64,000 nt of DNA from Fictibacillus sp. b24 (GTDB lineage: Bacteria > Bacillota > Bacilli > Bacillales > Fictibacillaceae), in assembly GCF_030348825.1 (NCBI RefSeq), contig NZ_JAUCES010000005.1, forward strand, positions 3,782,001 to 3,846,000. Reading direction: 5' to 3'. The translations under genes were made by a program, and so were the position numbers. Below, one piece after another: positions 1 through 10,191 of this stretch. Below the pieces are notes generated by a model. That model ran no database searches, was not told the DNA's origin, and saw only the letters and a list, made by a program, of their open reading frames with translations. Positions within the stretch are counted from its first letter, which is position 1, and the number at the start of each line of letters is the position of its first letter.

Positions 1-339
1 AGAAAGTTAGGTTGAAATGTGGTGAAGCATATCATGATGAAGGATTTATTCTTGCTAAGAAAGAGAGACAGCTAGGCTATCCAGTCTTTATTAAGACTGT
101 AGAAAACAGAATGGCACGATTACTGAAGTTAGCTGGCTTAAATCAAGAACTAACTCCCCCATTCTTTACGCCATACTCACACCTCATTATTAGCTGAGGC
201 CAAGGTAGGGTTAGAGGAAATTATGGATCGACTTGGTCACTGTGATGATGAGACAACAAAAAATGTCTACTTGCATGTTACTAAAGAAATGAAAAAAGAA
301 GCTTCCCACAAGTTTGCTCAACTTATGAGAAGCATCTGA
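1..339 (+). pseudogene. 3' end of a tyrosine recombinase (phage integrase), frameshifted
   Basis: The reading frame is open at the left edge, so the 5' part lies outside the window. It runs through SVEN-like catalytic-domain sequence until a run of five C near 145-149. With one C removed the frame continues as a normal integrase C-terminus: the box II motif HSLRHTH, then LGHCDD and the tyrosine-nucleophile segment NVYLHV, stopping at 339. In the actual sequence a frameshift leads to an early stop at about 197. It is therefore a decayed or mis-sequenced integrase. Its 3' end lies 84 bp from the groEL stop codon, which suggests that an element integrated near the 3' end of groEL (inference). 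Confidence 0.75.
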
Positions 340-389
340 TTAAAAGAGAAATGTTAGCAACCTGTTAGCATTTAACTTTCTCTATTATA

Positions 390-412
390 AAACCCCAATA
401 TATCAAGGGTTT
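390..412 (-). terminator. Weak hairpin downstream of groESL
   Basis: Arms AAACCC and GGGTTT flank an 11-nt loop. On the minus strand a TTTTAT tract follows, consistent with a weak Rho-independent terminator for groESL. The position between groEL and the integrase remnant also makes it a possible attachment-site relic. Confidence 0.4.
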
Positions 413-422
413 AAGGGGTAAA

Positions 423-2075
<1,653 letters not shown>

Positions 2076-2154
2076 TTAATTTTATAAGTTAGTGACTTAC
2101 ATATGCTTTATTTATGTAGCTTCAAAATATTGAAGCTTCCAAGTTACCTAACGA

Positions 2155-2439
2155 TTAGCCTACGATCGCTAATACGTCAGACTCACGAAGAATCAAGTAT
2201 TCTTTACCTTGGTACTTTACTTCTGTACCAGCGTATTTTGAGAAAATAATCGTGTTTCCTTCAGAAACTTCTAAAGAGATACGCTCGCCGTTATCCGTCA
2301 CACGGCCCGTACCTACAGCAACAACTTTTCCTTCTTGAGGCTTTTCTTTTGCTGAATCTGGCAATACAATGCCGCTTGCAGTTTTTTCTTCACCTTCTAC
2401 AAGCTCAATAATAATACGGTCACCTAATGGCTTTAACAA
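2155..2439 (-). CDS. groES: 10-kDa co-chaperonin GroES (TTG start)
   Basis: The 94-residue protein begins MLKPLGDR and carries the mobile-loop region [17 protein letters not shown], as in other Bacillus GroES proteins. The frame is open further upstream, but a strong AAGGAGGG site seven bases before a TTG at 2439 fixes the start and gives exactly the B. subtilis length. It caps the GroEL ring. It is the first gene of the groESL operon, with CIRCE and a sigma-A promoter immediately upstream. Confidence 0.98.
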   Translation of the reverse strand: MLKPLGDRIIIELVEGEEKTASGIVLPDSAKEKPQEGKVVAVGTGRVTDNGERISLEVSEGNTIIFSKYAGTEVKYQGKEYLILRESDVLAIVG

Positions 2440-2477
2440 GTGAAACACCCTCCTTAAATAGTTAAAAGAATTTCTTA

Positions 2478-2504
2478 TTAGCACTCTTAGTTAGTGAGTG
2501 CTAA
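2478..2504 (-). promoter_or_regulatory. CIRCE operator (HrcA binding site) of groESL
   Basis: A perfect consensus CIRCE, TTAGCACTC-N9-GAGTGCTAA, lies between the promoter and groES. HrcA repressor binds this inverted repeat in Bacillus and releases it on heat shock. Both 9-bp arms are intact. Confidence 0.97.
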
Positions 2505-2515
2505 CTCCATTTCTA

Positions 2516-2544
2516 ATAATAAATAAAACTAAAAAATTTTGCAA
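2516..2544 (-). promoter_or_regulatory. Sigma-A promoter of groESL
   Basis: On the minus strand TTGCAA, a 17-bp spacer and TATTAT precede CIRCE by about a dozen bases, the standard arrangement for HrcA-controlled groESL. Confidence 0.8.
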
Positions 2545-2685
2545 GCGGGAAATTTAAAATTTAATCTGAATTCTTCTTAAATTCGATATCCTCGCGAGCC
2601 CTGCCTATTCTATGTTAAAATGGGTAAGCATATAAAGAGGTATCAGACTTAAATTCTTGGGTGCGGAAGTAAAGGAGAAGGTAAT

Positions 2686-3399
2686 TTGAAGAAAAAATAT
2701 TGGTGGATCATCTTCATATATATCGCTATGCAATTCTCAGGCTACATCGGAGTTCCTCTTCTAAACGAACTTGGTGTTCCTAGAAAACAACTATTTGGAA
2801 TGTGGGGAACGATCAGTTTCATTGCCGCTCTTATTATCATCCTTTACATGCTGATTCCTGAAATGAAAAGCAGGCACAGAGACTCTGAGCGCGTATCAAG
2901 AGGTTCTGCTGTCCTATGGTCGATCATCGGAATTTTTATGGCTTATGCCGCACAGATTATCGCTAGCATGATCGAAATGAATCTGTTTGGCATTCAGCCA
3001 GGATCTGAAAATACGAAAAACCTTGTTGAAATCGTGAAAAACGTTAAATATTTTATGATTGTAACGGCCATCGTTGGGCCAATACTAGAAGAGATTATCT
3101 TCCGAAAGATTATTTTCGGCTCTCTTCATAAACGCTTTAATTTCTTTATTTCTGCTTTGATCAGTTCTCTAATCTTTGCTGCTGTTCATGCGGACTTTAC
3201 ACACTTGTTAATCTATACGGCAATGGGCTTCACGTTCGCATACCTGTATGTTCGCACAAAACGCCTCATTGTTCCAATCGCGGCACACGTTGCCATGAAT
3301 ACGCTCGTTTTGATCGTTCAAGTATTCTTTGCTGACGAGATTCAGAAGATGGAAAAGCAGCTAGAAACAGCGCAATTGATTATTGGAGGACTATTATGA
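2686..3399 (+). CDS. ydiL: CPBP family membrane protease, YdiL-like
   Basis: A 237-residue polytopic membrane protein of the CPBP (Abi/CAAX protease-related) family. The three family motifs are present: EEIIFR (Glu135, Glu136, Arg140), FAAVH (Phe164, His168) and HVAMN (His201, Asn205), which together form the metalloprotease site in the membrane. The start is TTG with GGAGAAGG upstream. As in B. subtilis it lies next to groES and is followed by ydiK, which it overlaps by four bases (ATGA). The substrate is unknown. Confidence 0.88.
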   Translation: MKKKYWWIIFIYIAMQFSGYIGVPLLNELGVPRKQLFGMWGTISFIAALIIILYMLIPEMKSRHRDSERVSRGSAVLWSIIGIFMAYAAQIIASMIEMNLFGIQPGSENTKNLVEIVKNVKYFMIVTAIVGPILEEIIFRKIIFGSLHKRFNFFISALISSLIFAAVHADFTHLLIYTAMGFTFAYLYVRTKRLIVPIAAHVAMNTLVLIVQVFFADEIQKMEKQLETAQLIIGGLL

Positions 3400-3602
3400 A
3401 GACATCACCACTGTTTATGGCATTTTTATATTTAGGGATCGGACTTGTCTTTACATACTTGGCGGTCCACTACTCTAACGAGTACGGCATGACGAGCTTC
3501 TGGACGATCATTACGATGGTCGTAGCAACCTTTGATTTTGCCAATGCCATCCGCTATTTCGCGTTAAACAACCACTTAAAAAGAAAACGGAAGAAGAAAT
3601 AA
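3396..3602 (+). CDS. ydiK: Small membrane protein YdiK
   Basis: The 68-residue protein has two predicted membrane helices (about residues 8-26 and 34-52) and a Lys/Arg-rich tail KRKRKKK. Sequence and place between ydiL and tatC match B. subtilis YdiK (DUF4305-type). The start overlaps the ydiL stop, so the two are co-transcribed, and a terminator follows directly. No biochemical function is known to me. Confidence 0.85.
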   Translation: MKTSPLFMAFLYLGIGLVFTYLAVHYSNEYGMTSFWTIITMVVATFDFANAIRYFALNNHLKRKRKKK

Positions 3603-3606
3603 TAGC

Positions 3607-3638
3607 AAAAACTGCCCCTTGATGGAGGCAGTTTTTTT
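3607..3638 (+). terminator. Rho-independent terminator of ydiL-ydiK
   Basis: Stem AACTGCC/GGCAGTT followed by seven T residues, a few bases after the ydiK stop. Confidence 0.9.
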
Positions 3639-3659
3639 GTGTGATGGTGGTGAATTTTG

Positions 3660-3850
3660 AATTGGACAGATTATTGGCTGAATTGGACAGCTTCTCTCTT
3701 CAATTGGACAGATTACCGTCATCAACAGAAAATGGCTCCCATGCACAGCCTCCTCTACAGAGCTTACTGTCGACTTTCGCTGATTTACTGTCCACTTTTG
3801 TAAATTTACTGTCCACTCTGCTCGTTTTACTGTCCACTTTAATTTTTCAC
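3660..3850. repeat. 21-nt-periodic array P1 (GGACAG units, then inverted CTGTCC units)
   Basis: AATTGGACAG begins at 3660, 3681 and 3702, exactly 21 nt apart. After about 50 nt of unrelated sequence, TTACTGTC begins at 3764, 3785, 3806 and 3827, again exactly 21 nt apart; the core is the reverse complement of the first motif. About 10 bases per unit are conserved and the rest vary. The array fills the space between the convergent genes ydiK and tatC. Confidence 0.85.
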
Positions 3851-3891
3851 AAAAAAAGAGGATCCTCCACGTTGGAGCAATCCTCTTTTTT
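3851..3891 (-). terminator. Terminator of the tat operon
   Basis: GAGGAT...ATCCTC hairpin with an extra inner CTCC/GGAG stem, T-rich on both sides. On the minus strand it overlaps the tatC stop codon. Confidence 0.85.
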
Positions 3892-4672
3892 AATCATGAA
3901 AAGCGGATTCCGCCTCAGCTTCTCGTTCCTTCACGAGGGCTTCGACTTCTGCTTTCATTCTTTTTTTGTACGCTGTTCTCGATATGATAATGCTAATCTC
4001 ATATAAAAGTATAAGCGGAAATGTGACCATCAAGTGTGACAACAGTTCTGGCGGTGTGATGAGACCGGCTACTACTAAGATACCAAAGTAGGCTACCTTC
4101 CGGATGCTCTTTAACAAATCAGGTGTTACGATACCGAGCCTTGTTAAAAACATGATCAATACCGGAAATTGAAACAACAGTCCGAACGGCAGTGTGATGT
4201 TGAATAGGAATGAGAAGTATTCCTGAATTCCGTATTCTCCTTCAACACTTAAGGCCTCAGCGACATTTCCCATAAAGCTTACGACGAACGGAAAGAGAAT
4301 AAAGTAAGAAAAGGCAAGTCCTGTTAAGAAGAGTACAAACGCGATCGGGATGTACATCAACGTTACTTTTCTTTCGTTCTCGTAAAGCCCAGGGCTGATG
4401 AATGCCCAAAGCTGATATAAGACCACTGGTGCTGATAAGACGAGCCCGATAAAGAAGGCGAACGTCATGTAGACATTCAGTGGATCAGTTAGATGAAAAG
4501 CGTTCATCTGAATGTTCTTTGCAATTGGATCACTTTGCAGATATACGATTACGGGCTTTGCTAAGAAAAATCCTGCGATCAAGAACAAAAAGAAGGCTAG
4601 AATTGCCCACATGATACGCTTTCTTAATTCGCCAATGTGACCGTATAGCGACATATTTTTTTCAGAGGTCAT
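3890..4672 (-). CDS. tatC: Twin-arginine translocase subunit TatC
   Basis: The 260-residue protein has the six membrane helices of TatC, the conserved N-terminal GHIGELRKRI segment and the FxxP-type signature around FAFFIGLVLSAPVVLYQLWAF (motif region only). TatC recognises twin-arginine signal peptides and partners with TatA to export folded proteins. It follows tatA by 17 bp. The context matches B. subtilis tatAy-tatCy, so this is probably the TatCy type. The C-terminus is long, charged and Glu-rich. Confidence 0.95.
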   Translation of the reverse strand: MTSEKNMSLYGHIGELRKRIMWAILAFFLFLIAGFFLAKPVIVYLQSDPIAKNIQMNAFHLTDPLNVYMTFAFFIGLVLSAPVVLYQLWAFISPGLYENERKVTLMYIPIAFVLFLTGLAFSYFILFPFVVSFMGNVAEALSVEGEYGIQEYFSFLFNITLPFGLLFQFPVLIMFLTRLGIVTPDLLKSIRKVAYFGILVVAGLITPPELLSHLMVTFPLILLYEISIIISRTAYKKRMKAEVEALVKEREAEAESAFHD

Positions 4673-4684
4673 AGAAAAACATCC

Positions 4685-4867
4685 TTACTTCTTCAGTTGT
4701 TCGCTTTCCTTTTTGTTGTCATCTTCTTCGTCCATCATGCCTTTTGTAGCATTCTTGAACTCGCGAAGCGTTTTCCCTGCAGCTTTCCCTAGCTCAGGCA
4801 GCTTCTTTGGCCCAAACATAACAAGCGCTGCAAGTCCGATTACTGCGATACTTCCTGGTCCTAACAT
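4685..4867 (-). CDS. tatA: Sec-independent translocase protein TatA
   Basis: The 60-residue protein has a short N-terminal membrane helix, the FGPKKLPELGKA hinge motif, an amphipathic helix and an acidic, lysine-rich tail, the complete layout of a TatA pore subunit. AAGGAGG lies nine bases before the ATG. It is the first gene of the tatA-tatC pair and lies just downstream of rex, as tatAy does in B. subtilis. Confidence 0.95.
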   Translation of the reverse strand: MLGPGSIAVIGLAALVMFGPKKLPELGKAAGKTLREFKNATKGMMDEEDDNKKESEQLKK

Positions 4868-4885
4868 AACGATTACCTCCTTGGT

Positions 4886-5521
4886 TTAAGAGTAATTTTT
4901 CATAAAATAAACTAGCGATTGTAATTCAACGGCTAAATCAATATGATGCACACGAATTTTTGGCGAGACCGTTAACCGGGCTGGTGTAAAGTTCAATATC
5001 CCCGTTACACCTGCGCGCTCGAGCTGATCCGCGATCGGCTGAGCCGCTCCTACTGGTACTGTGAGAATGGCAACATCGATGTTCCGCTTCTGCAGTTCTT
5101 GCTCGATGTCTTCCGTGTGGTAGATGGGTACTCCCGCTATCTCTGTACCGATTTTTGCTGTATCTACATCAAATGCGATTTCTATCTTTGTATTATTATT
5201 TTTGGTGAAATTGTAGTGCAAAAAGGCAGTGCCTAAGTTACCTACTCCAATTAACGCCACTGTTGTTGTTTCGTCTTGGTTCAATGTTTTCGCGAAAAAC
5301 GACAGCAGATAATTTACATTGTAGCCATAACCCTTTTTACCTAATGCGCCAAAGTAGGAAAAATCTCTGCGAATCGTTGCAGAATCTACTTTAACCGCTT
5401 CACTTAATTCAGCTGAAGATACCCTTTGTTTACCGGAAGATGATAAGTTTTTCAAAAAACGATAATACAAGGGCAGCCTTTTTGCTGTTGCATGTGGTAT
5501 TTTTAACTGTTCTTGGTTCAT
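4886..5521 (-). CDS. rex: Redox-sensing transcriptional repressor Rex
   Basis: The 211-residue protein has an N-terminal winged helix ([16 protein letters not shown] and [14 protein letters not shown]) followed by a Rossmann domain with GVGNLGTAF for NAD(H) binding and a C-terminal swapped helix. Rex represses fermentation and respiratory genes when NADH is low and releases DNA when it rises. The ATG has GGAGGG upstream. It lies between moaC and tatA as in B. subtilis (ydiH). Confidence 0.96.
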   Translation of the reverse strand: MNQEQLKIPHATAKRLPLYYRFLKNLSSSGKQRVSSAELSEAVKVDSATIRRDFSYFGALGKKGYGYNVNYLLSFFAKTLNQDETTTVALIGVGNLGTAFLHYNFTKNNNTKIEIAFDVDTAKIGTEIAGVPIYHTEDIEQELQKRNIDVAILTVPVGAAQPIADQLERAGVTGILNFTPARLTVSPKIRVHHIDLAVELQSLVYFMKNYS

Positions 5522-5566
5522 ATATGGAGCCCTCCATGTGTAGAAAGCTTATCTATTCCTATTGTA

Positions 5567-6070
5567 TCATACTTTGTCAGGGCTTGAAGAACGTAGAAAG
5601 TCACCATTCTTTCCTCCTGTTTTGGACACAAGGTATGTAGGCCCGATCACCATTCCTTTATCTGCCGCTTTACACATGTCATAGACGGTAAGAGCTCCAG
5701 CAGAAGCCGCAGTTAATGCTTCCATCTCAACGCCGGTGCTTCCTTTTGTTTTAACTTCAGCTTGTATATTTAATTTATAGTTGCGGTTCTCCAATTCATC
5801 CCAGTGAAAGGATAGATCAACACCTGTAAGTGATAGTGGGTGGCACATCGGAATCCAGTCAGAGGTCTTTTTGGCAGCCATGATTCCAGCGACCTGCGCT
5901 ACGGCTAGAACGTCCCCTTTTTTAAATCCATTATCTTTAATTTTAAGGAAGACTTCTTCTGAAACGGTTACCCCGCTTACCGCTATCGCTGTTCGGTGAG
6001 ATGTTTCTTTTTCCGAAATATCGACCATTCGAGCACGGCCTTCTTCGTTAAAATGGGTAAACTCTGTCAT
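5567..6070 (-). CDS. moaC: Cyclic pyranopterin monophosphate synthase MoaC
   Basis: This 167-residue enzyme of molybdenum cofactor biosynthesis acts with MoaA to make cyclic pyranopterin monophosphate. Family segments include [21 protein letters not shown] and [13 protein letters not shown]. The frame is open upstream to about 6181, but GAGGAGGGG five bases before the ATG at 6070 sets the start, giving the usual MoaC length. It is followed after 45 bp by rex. Confidence 0.95.
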   Translation of the reverse strand: MTEFTHFNEEGRARMVDISEKETSHRTAIAVSGVTVSEEVFLKIKDNGFKKGDVLAVAQVAGIMAAKKTSDWIPMCHPLSLTGVDLSFHWDELENRNYKLNIQAEVKTKGSTGVEMEALTAASAGALTVYDMCKAADKGMVIGPTYLVSKTGGKNGDFLRSSSPDKV

Positions 6071-6246
6071 AAAACCCCTCCTCATGATGAATATACACGA
6101 AACCGCTTTTATTGTCGTTATGATTTTACTTGTAATTATTGCAAAATGTTGAACATTCCCTTTGTTGGCGCGAATCTCCAAACTACGCTAAACTACTAAG
6201 TAGACAGGGTTTGATTGTTATTTAAAGACTGATTGCATGTTGAAAG

Positions 6247-6379
6247 TAGTTGATTTCCGCTTCAGGCGCTTCGCTTTCCGCGGGGCAGGCGGTGAGCCCC
6301 TTGCCGCTTTGCGCCATTAAGGGTCTCACCTGACCGCTTGTCCCGCAGGAGTCTCGCACCTTGCGCTACAACCAACTTT
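6247..6379 (+). repeat. Dispersed palindromic element, copy 1 (subfamily A)
   Basis: A ~130-bp imperfect palindrome with outer arms AGTTGATT/AACCAACT, middle arms CGCGGGGCAGGCGGTGAG versus CTCACC...CCCGCAGGAG, and inner arms CCCTT/AAGGG. Six further copies occur in this window. It fills most of the 400-bp gap between moaC and ydiF; the rest shows no gene. Confidence 0.85.
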
Positions 6380-6472
6380 TCAAAGAAGTATTTTTACTGC
6401 ATTTTTAAGTAAAACAATCTTTTGAAACAGAGTCTTTAAGTAAAACCACCCGTTTTTACAGAGGTGAATGAA

Positions 6473-8413
6473 ATGATTATTTTACAAGTTCAGGACGTTA
6501 CGAAGTCTTTTGGTGCGGACGTCATTTTATCGAATATAAAATTAGAGGTTCAAAAAGGTGAGCGCATTGCTTTAGTTGGAAGAAACGGTGCTGGCAAGTC
6601 TACGCTTCTTCGTGTAATAACTGGTGAGTATTCCTATGATTCTGGTCATATCATGATTCCTAAAGACGTTAAGACAGGGTACCTTGCGCAAGACGCCGGG
6701 CTGGACTCTGATGAAACAATCTGGAACGAGATGCTTTCTGTTTTTGAAGATCTTCGTAAAAAAGAGAAAAAGCTGCGTGAGATGGAAGCGCGTATGGGCG
6801 ATCCGGAAGTCATCGAAAATGAAGTTGAATACGAACGCCTCCTTAAAGACTACGACGCACTGCAAGTCACGTTTAAAGATGAAGGCGGCTATCAGTACGA
6901 AGCTGAGATCCGCACGGTGCTGCACGGCTTTCAATTTGCCGATTTTGATCGCGATACGAAGATCAATACGCTGAGCGGAGGCCAAAAAACACGCCTTGCG
7001 CTGGCAAAGCTCCTTTTAACGAAGCCGGATCTTCTTATTCTTGATGAGCCGACCAACCACTTAGACATCAAAACACTAACGTGGCTTGAGCAGTATTTGC
7101 AGAGTTATCCAGGCGGTATATTGATCGTTTCCCATGACCGTTATTTCCTTGATAAGATTGTAACGACTGTTTATGAAGTATCGAGAAAGCGATCATTCCG
7201 ATTCGTAGGAAATTATTCTAGCTATCTCGAGCAAAAAGCAGAGCGATTTGCTCAAGAGATGAAAGAGTTTGAGAAGCAGCAAGATCAAGTGGCGAAGTTA
7301 GAAGATTTTATTCAGCGTAACATTGTGCGTGCTTCTACAACGAAACGAGCTCAAAGCCGTCGTAAGCAGCTTGAGAAGATGGAGCTGAAAGAGCGTCCCG
7401 CTGGTGCTGAAAAGTCTGCTTCGTTCTCGTTTGATATTGAAAAACAAAGCGGCAATGACGTGCTGAAACTGGAGAATGTGAGCACGGGTTATGAAGACGA
7501 TGAACCGTTATTTAAAAACGTTCAATTAGCAGTTAACCGCCAGGATAGCGTCGCGATTGTCGGACCGAACGGAATCGGCAAATCGACTCTGCTAAAAGTC
7601 ATTCGAAAAAAATTGCCGCTCATATCGGGCGATATACGCTATGGCAGCGGGCTGAAGATCTCTCACTATGACCAAGAACAGGCGGACCTCCATTCACGCA
7701 AAACACTTTTAAACGAACTGTGGGATGACTATCCGGAAAAAACGGAAAAAGAGATTCGTTCCATACTCGGACAGTTCCTGTTTAGCGGTGACGATGTGCT
7801 GAAGCTTGTTACGGAGTTAAGCGGTGGTCAGAAAGCACGGCTTGCACTTGCAAAGCTTATGATGGAAAAAGGGAACCTCCTTCTTCTGGACGAGCCGACG
7901 AACCATTTGGATTTGGATAGCAAAGAAATTCTAGAACAAGCACTAATTTCTTATCCAGGTACGATCCTATTCGTGTCGCATGACCGTTATTTTATAAACC
8001 GCATCGCAACGAAGGTCGTTGAACTCGCACCAACCGGTATGACCGAATATTTGGGTGACTACGACTATTACACAGAGAAAAAGAACGAGATGAAAGCCCG
8101 GGAAGAAATTGCTGAGCGTCAGAAAGCAGAAAACGCAGTAAACACACCTTCCTCAAACCAGGTGAACGGTGCAAAAAACTCGATCGATAAAGAAGCGAAA
8201 AAACAAGATCGAAAACGCCAGCGCCGCATTGAGGAAATCGAAGGTCTTTTAGAAGGGCTCGAAAGCAAGATAACTTACGCAGAGGGCGAGCTTTGTAAAC
8301 CAGAAGTATTCCAAGACTACGAAAAAACACAAGAGTTCCAATCACAGCTAGATAAGTTGAACGAAGAAATGGAATCCTTAATGGAAGAATGGGAAGAACT
8401 GCAGAACGCATAA
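6473..8413 (+). CDS. ydiF: ABC-F family ATPase YdiF
   Basis: A 646-residue protein with two ABC ATPase domains and no membrane segment, so it belongs to the ABC-F ribosome-associated class rather than the transporters. Domain 1 has Walker A GRNGAGKST near residue 36, LSGGQ and LDEPTNHLD. Domain 2 has GPNGIGKST, LSGGQ and LDEPTNHLD. A charged linker joins them and a coiled-coil C-terminal extension follows. A GTG at 6464 lies inside the ribosome-binding site AGAGGTG, so the ATG at 6473 is preferred. It is divergent from moaC and convergent with tsaD. The exact role in translation is not established here. Confidence 0.93.
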   Translation: MIILQVQDVTKSFGADVILSNIKLEVQKGERIALVGRNGAGKSTLLRVITGEYSYDSGHIMIPKDVKTGYLAQDAGLDSDETIWNEMLSVFEDLRKKEKKLREMEARMGDPEVIENEVEYERLLKDYDALQVTFKDEGGYQYEAEIRTVLHGFQFADFDRDTKINTLSGGQKTRLALAKLLLTKPDLLILDEPTNHLDIKTLTWLEQYLQSYPGGILIVSHDRYFLDKIVTTVYEVSRKRSFRFVGNYSSYLEQKAERFAQEMKEFEKQQDQVAKLEDFIQRNIVRASTTKRAQSRRKQLEKMELKERPAGAEKSASFSFDIEKQSGNDVLKLENVSTGYEDDEPLFKNVQLAVNRQDSVAIVGPNGIGKSTLLKVIRKKLPLISGDIRYGSGLKISHYDQEQADLHSRKTLLNELWDDYPEKTEKEIRSILGQFLFSGDDVLKLVTELSGGQKARLALAKLMMEKGNLLLLDEPTNHLDLDSKEILEQALISYPGTILFVSHDRYFINRIATKVVELAPTGMTEYLGDYDYYTEKKNEMKAREEIAERQKAENAVNTPSSNQVNGAKNSIDKEAKKQDRKRQRRIEEIEGLLEGLESKITYAEGELCKPEVFQDYEKTQEFQSQLDKLNEEMESLMEEWEELQNA

Positions 8414-8417
8414 ACTA

Positions 8418-8460
8418 AAGGCTGGCATCCTCACAAAGTTGTGAGGCATGTCAGCTTTTT
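8418..8460 (+). terminator. Terminator of ydiF
   Basis: Long stem built from GGCTG, CAT and CTCACAA with its complement, followed by CTTTTT. Confidence 0.9.
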
Positions 8461-8463
8461 CAT

Positions 8464-8632
8464 TTATCCACAGTTCGACTTGTGGATTTCATTGTTAAAT
8501 TAAAGTTATCCACTTTATCCACACGAACATGTGTATACTTTATGTGAATTGTGTATAACATAAACCCTTTATTTCAAATGTTTCAAAAGCGCTGTCCACA
8601 TTATCCACAATCCTGTGTATAACTTTTCCACA
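8464..8632. promoter_or_regulatory. DnaA-box cluster in the ydiF-tsaD interval
   Basis: Three perfect TTATCCACA boxes lie at 8464-8472, 8515-8523 and 8601-8609. One-mismatch boxes lie at 8506-8514, 8550-8558 (reverse), 8614-8622 (reverse) and 8624-8632, with further weaker ones between. DnaA, the replication initiator, binds this nonamer. From memory, B. subtilis also has a DnaA-box cluster between gcp (tsaD) and ydiF. No gene fits in this interval, so the cluster is probably a DnaA-titrating or regulatory site and not an origin. Confidence 0.88.
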
Positions 8633-8681
8633 AAAAATAAGGGGTATTGTGTCGAATGGGGTCTACTTCGGTCGATAAATA

Positions 8682-8719
8682 AAAAAGCTCTTTCCCCATT
8701 AGGAAAAGAGCTTACCTTT
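8682..8719 (-). terminator. Terminator of the thiL-tsaD operon
   Basis: Stem AAGCTCTTTTCC/GGGGAAAGAGCTT, then TTTTTTATTT on the minus strand, right after the tsaD stop. Confidence 0.9.
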
Positions 8720-9736
8720 TTATTGTGCTTCTAAATCAAGTCCTGGTACACCGTTTAATGACATGTCTCCTCGCGTATCCTTTTGATACGCAACACTGCC
8801 CGCTGCTGCAATCATAGCCGCATTATCTGTGCATAAGTGCAGCGGTGGAATCACTAGGTCATACTGTGTTCCTGCAAACCGCTTCTCTAACGTTTGGCGA
8901 AGACCTTTGTTTGCTGCTACTCCACCAGCTAGCAATACTTGCTTCACGTTATATTGCTCTGCAGCACGGTACGTTTTTTCCACAAGCACTTCCACAACGC
9001 TCGCTTGAAAGCTTGCTGCTAAGTCTTCTGGTTTAATCACTTCACCGCGCTGCGCTGCATTGTGAACCGTGTTGATTACTGCAGACTTCAACCCGCTAAA
9101 GCTAAAATCAAGTGAATCAGGTTCTAGCCAAGCTCGAGGCAAGTCAATGTTCGGTTCCCCTTCTTGCGCCAGCTTATCGATATGAGGACCGCCTGGGTAC
9201 GGCATGTTCAGCGTTCGCGCCACTTTGTCATACGCTTCCCCTGCTGCATCGTCCCTCGTTTCACCGATTACTTTAAATGTTCCGTGCTCCTCCATTAAAA
9301 CAAGCTCGGTATGTCCGCCAGAAACGATTAGGGACAGCAATGGAAAAGTCATCTCTTTTACAAGTCGGTTTGCATAGATGTGTCCTGCAATATGATGCAC
9401 AGGAACGAGCGGCAAGCCGTGTGCAAAGGCAAATGCTTTAGCAGCATTAACACCGATCAACAGCGCGCCGACTAACCCAGGACCTTCTGTTACAGCGACT
9501 GCTGTTAAATCCGAAGGCTCAATTTCCGCTTGATTCAAGGCTTCTTCGATCACGATCGTAATTTGTTCCACATGATGGCGTGACGCCACCTCAGGAACGA
9601 CACCGCCGAATCGTTTATGACTCTCTATTTGAGAGGCAACAACGTTTGCGAGCACCTCTGTGCCGTTCTTTAGAATCGCAACAGCTGTTTCGTCACAGCT
9701 TGTTTCTATCGCTAATATCAATTCATTTTTTATCAT
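8720..9736 (-). CDS. tsaD: tRNA N6-threonylcarbamoyladenosine transferase TsaD
   Basis: This 338-residue ASKHA-fold enzyme transfers the threonylcarbamoyl group to A37 of ANN-decoding tRNAs, working with TsaB and TsaE. The N-terminal [10 protein letters not shown] and the metal-binding HHIAGH motif are present. The ATG at 9736 overlaps the rimI stop (ATGA) and has GGTGGA upstream; a GTG four codons earlier lies inside that site. It is the last gene of thiL-tsaE-tsaB-rimI-tsaD, identical in order to B. subtilis ydiA-E. Confidence 0.97.
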   Translation of the reverse strand: MIKNELILAIETSCDETAVAILKNGTEVLANVVASQIESHKRFGGVVPEVASRHHVEQITIVIEEALNQAEIEPSDLTAVAVTEGPGLVGALLIGVNAAKAFAFAHGLPLVPVHHIAGHIYANRLVKEMTFPLLSLIVSGGHTELVLMEEHGTFKVIGETRDDAAGEAYDKVARTLNMPYPGGPHIDKLAQEGEPNIDLPRAWLEPDSLDFSFSGLKSAVINTVHNAAQRGEVIKPEDLAASFQASVVEVLVEKTYRAAEQYNVKQVLLAGGVAANKGLRQTLEKRFAGTQYDLVIPPLHLCTDNAAMIAAAGSVAYQKDTRGDMSLNGVPGLDLEAQ

Positions 9737-10182
9737 AATTCCACCCACATTACTAAAGCATCTTCACCATTATCGCTATAATAGTTTTTTCGAATACCGC
9801 CTGCTTCAAATCCAAGCTTTTTATATAATTTCTGCGCAACATGATTGCTTACGCGCGCTTCTAGCGTCATCGTTCGAGCACCCTGTGCTTTCGCAAGCTT
9901 AATGGCTTCTTTCATGAGCATTTCCCCAAGCCGTCTCCCTCTGTACGACGGCAGAATCGCAATATTCGTTACGTGTGCTTCGTCCATAACAAGCCAGATT
10001 CCACAATAACCGATCGGCTGAAAGGAATCTTCAATCACGAGGTAATAGGCGAATTGGTTCTCAACAATCTCTCTATAAAAAGCTTCTCTGGACCAAGGAA
10101 CGGTAAACGACGCTTGCTCAATCCCTAAAATATCATCAATATCACTTACTTTTGCCAACCTGAATGTATAAGCCTCTCCCAT
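9733..10182 (-). CDS. rimI: Ribosomal protein S18-alanine N-acetyltransferase family RimI
   Basis: The 149-residue GNAT protein has the acetyl-CoA loop [12 protein letters not shown] and the C-terminal [15 protein letters not shown] segment typical of RimI. The predicted activity is acetylation of protein N-termini, with ribosomal S18 as the classical substrate. It lies between tsaB and tsaD and overlaps tsaD by four bases, so translation is probably coupled. Confidence 0.92.
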   Translation of the reverse strand: MGEAYTFRLAKVSDIDDILGIEQASFTVPWSREAFYREIVENQFAYYLVIEDSFQPIGYCGIWLVMDEAHVTNIAILPSYRGRRLGEMLMKEAIKLAKAQGARTMTLEARVSNHVAQKLYKKLGFEAGGIRKNYYSDNGEDALVMWVEL

Positions 10183-10191
10183 CAGTTATCC

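Noticed and set aside
3641-4006. Plus-strand reading frame with LLSTF repeats
   Set aside because: The repeats are simply translation of array P1, the frame runs antisense into tatC, and no ribosome-binding site precedes it.
8464-8632. Replication origin
   Set aside because: DnaA boxes are dense but there is no dnaA/dnaN context or clear unwinding element; better read as a chromosomal DnaA-binding cluster.
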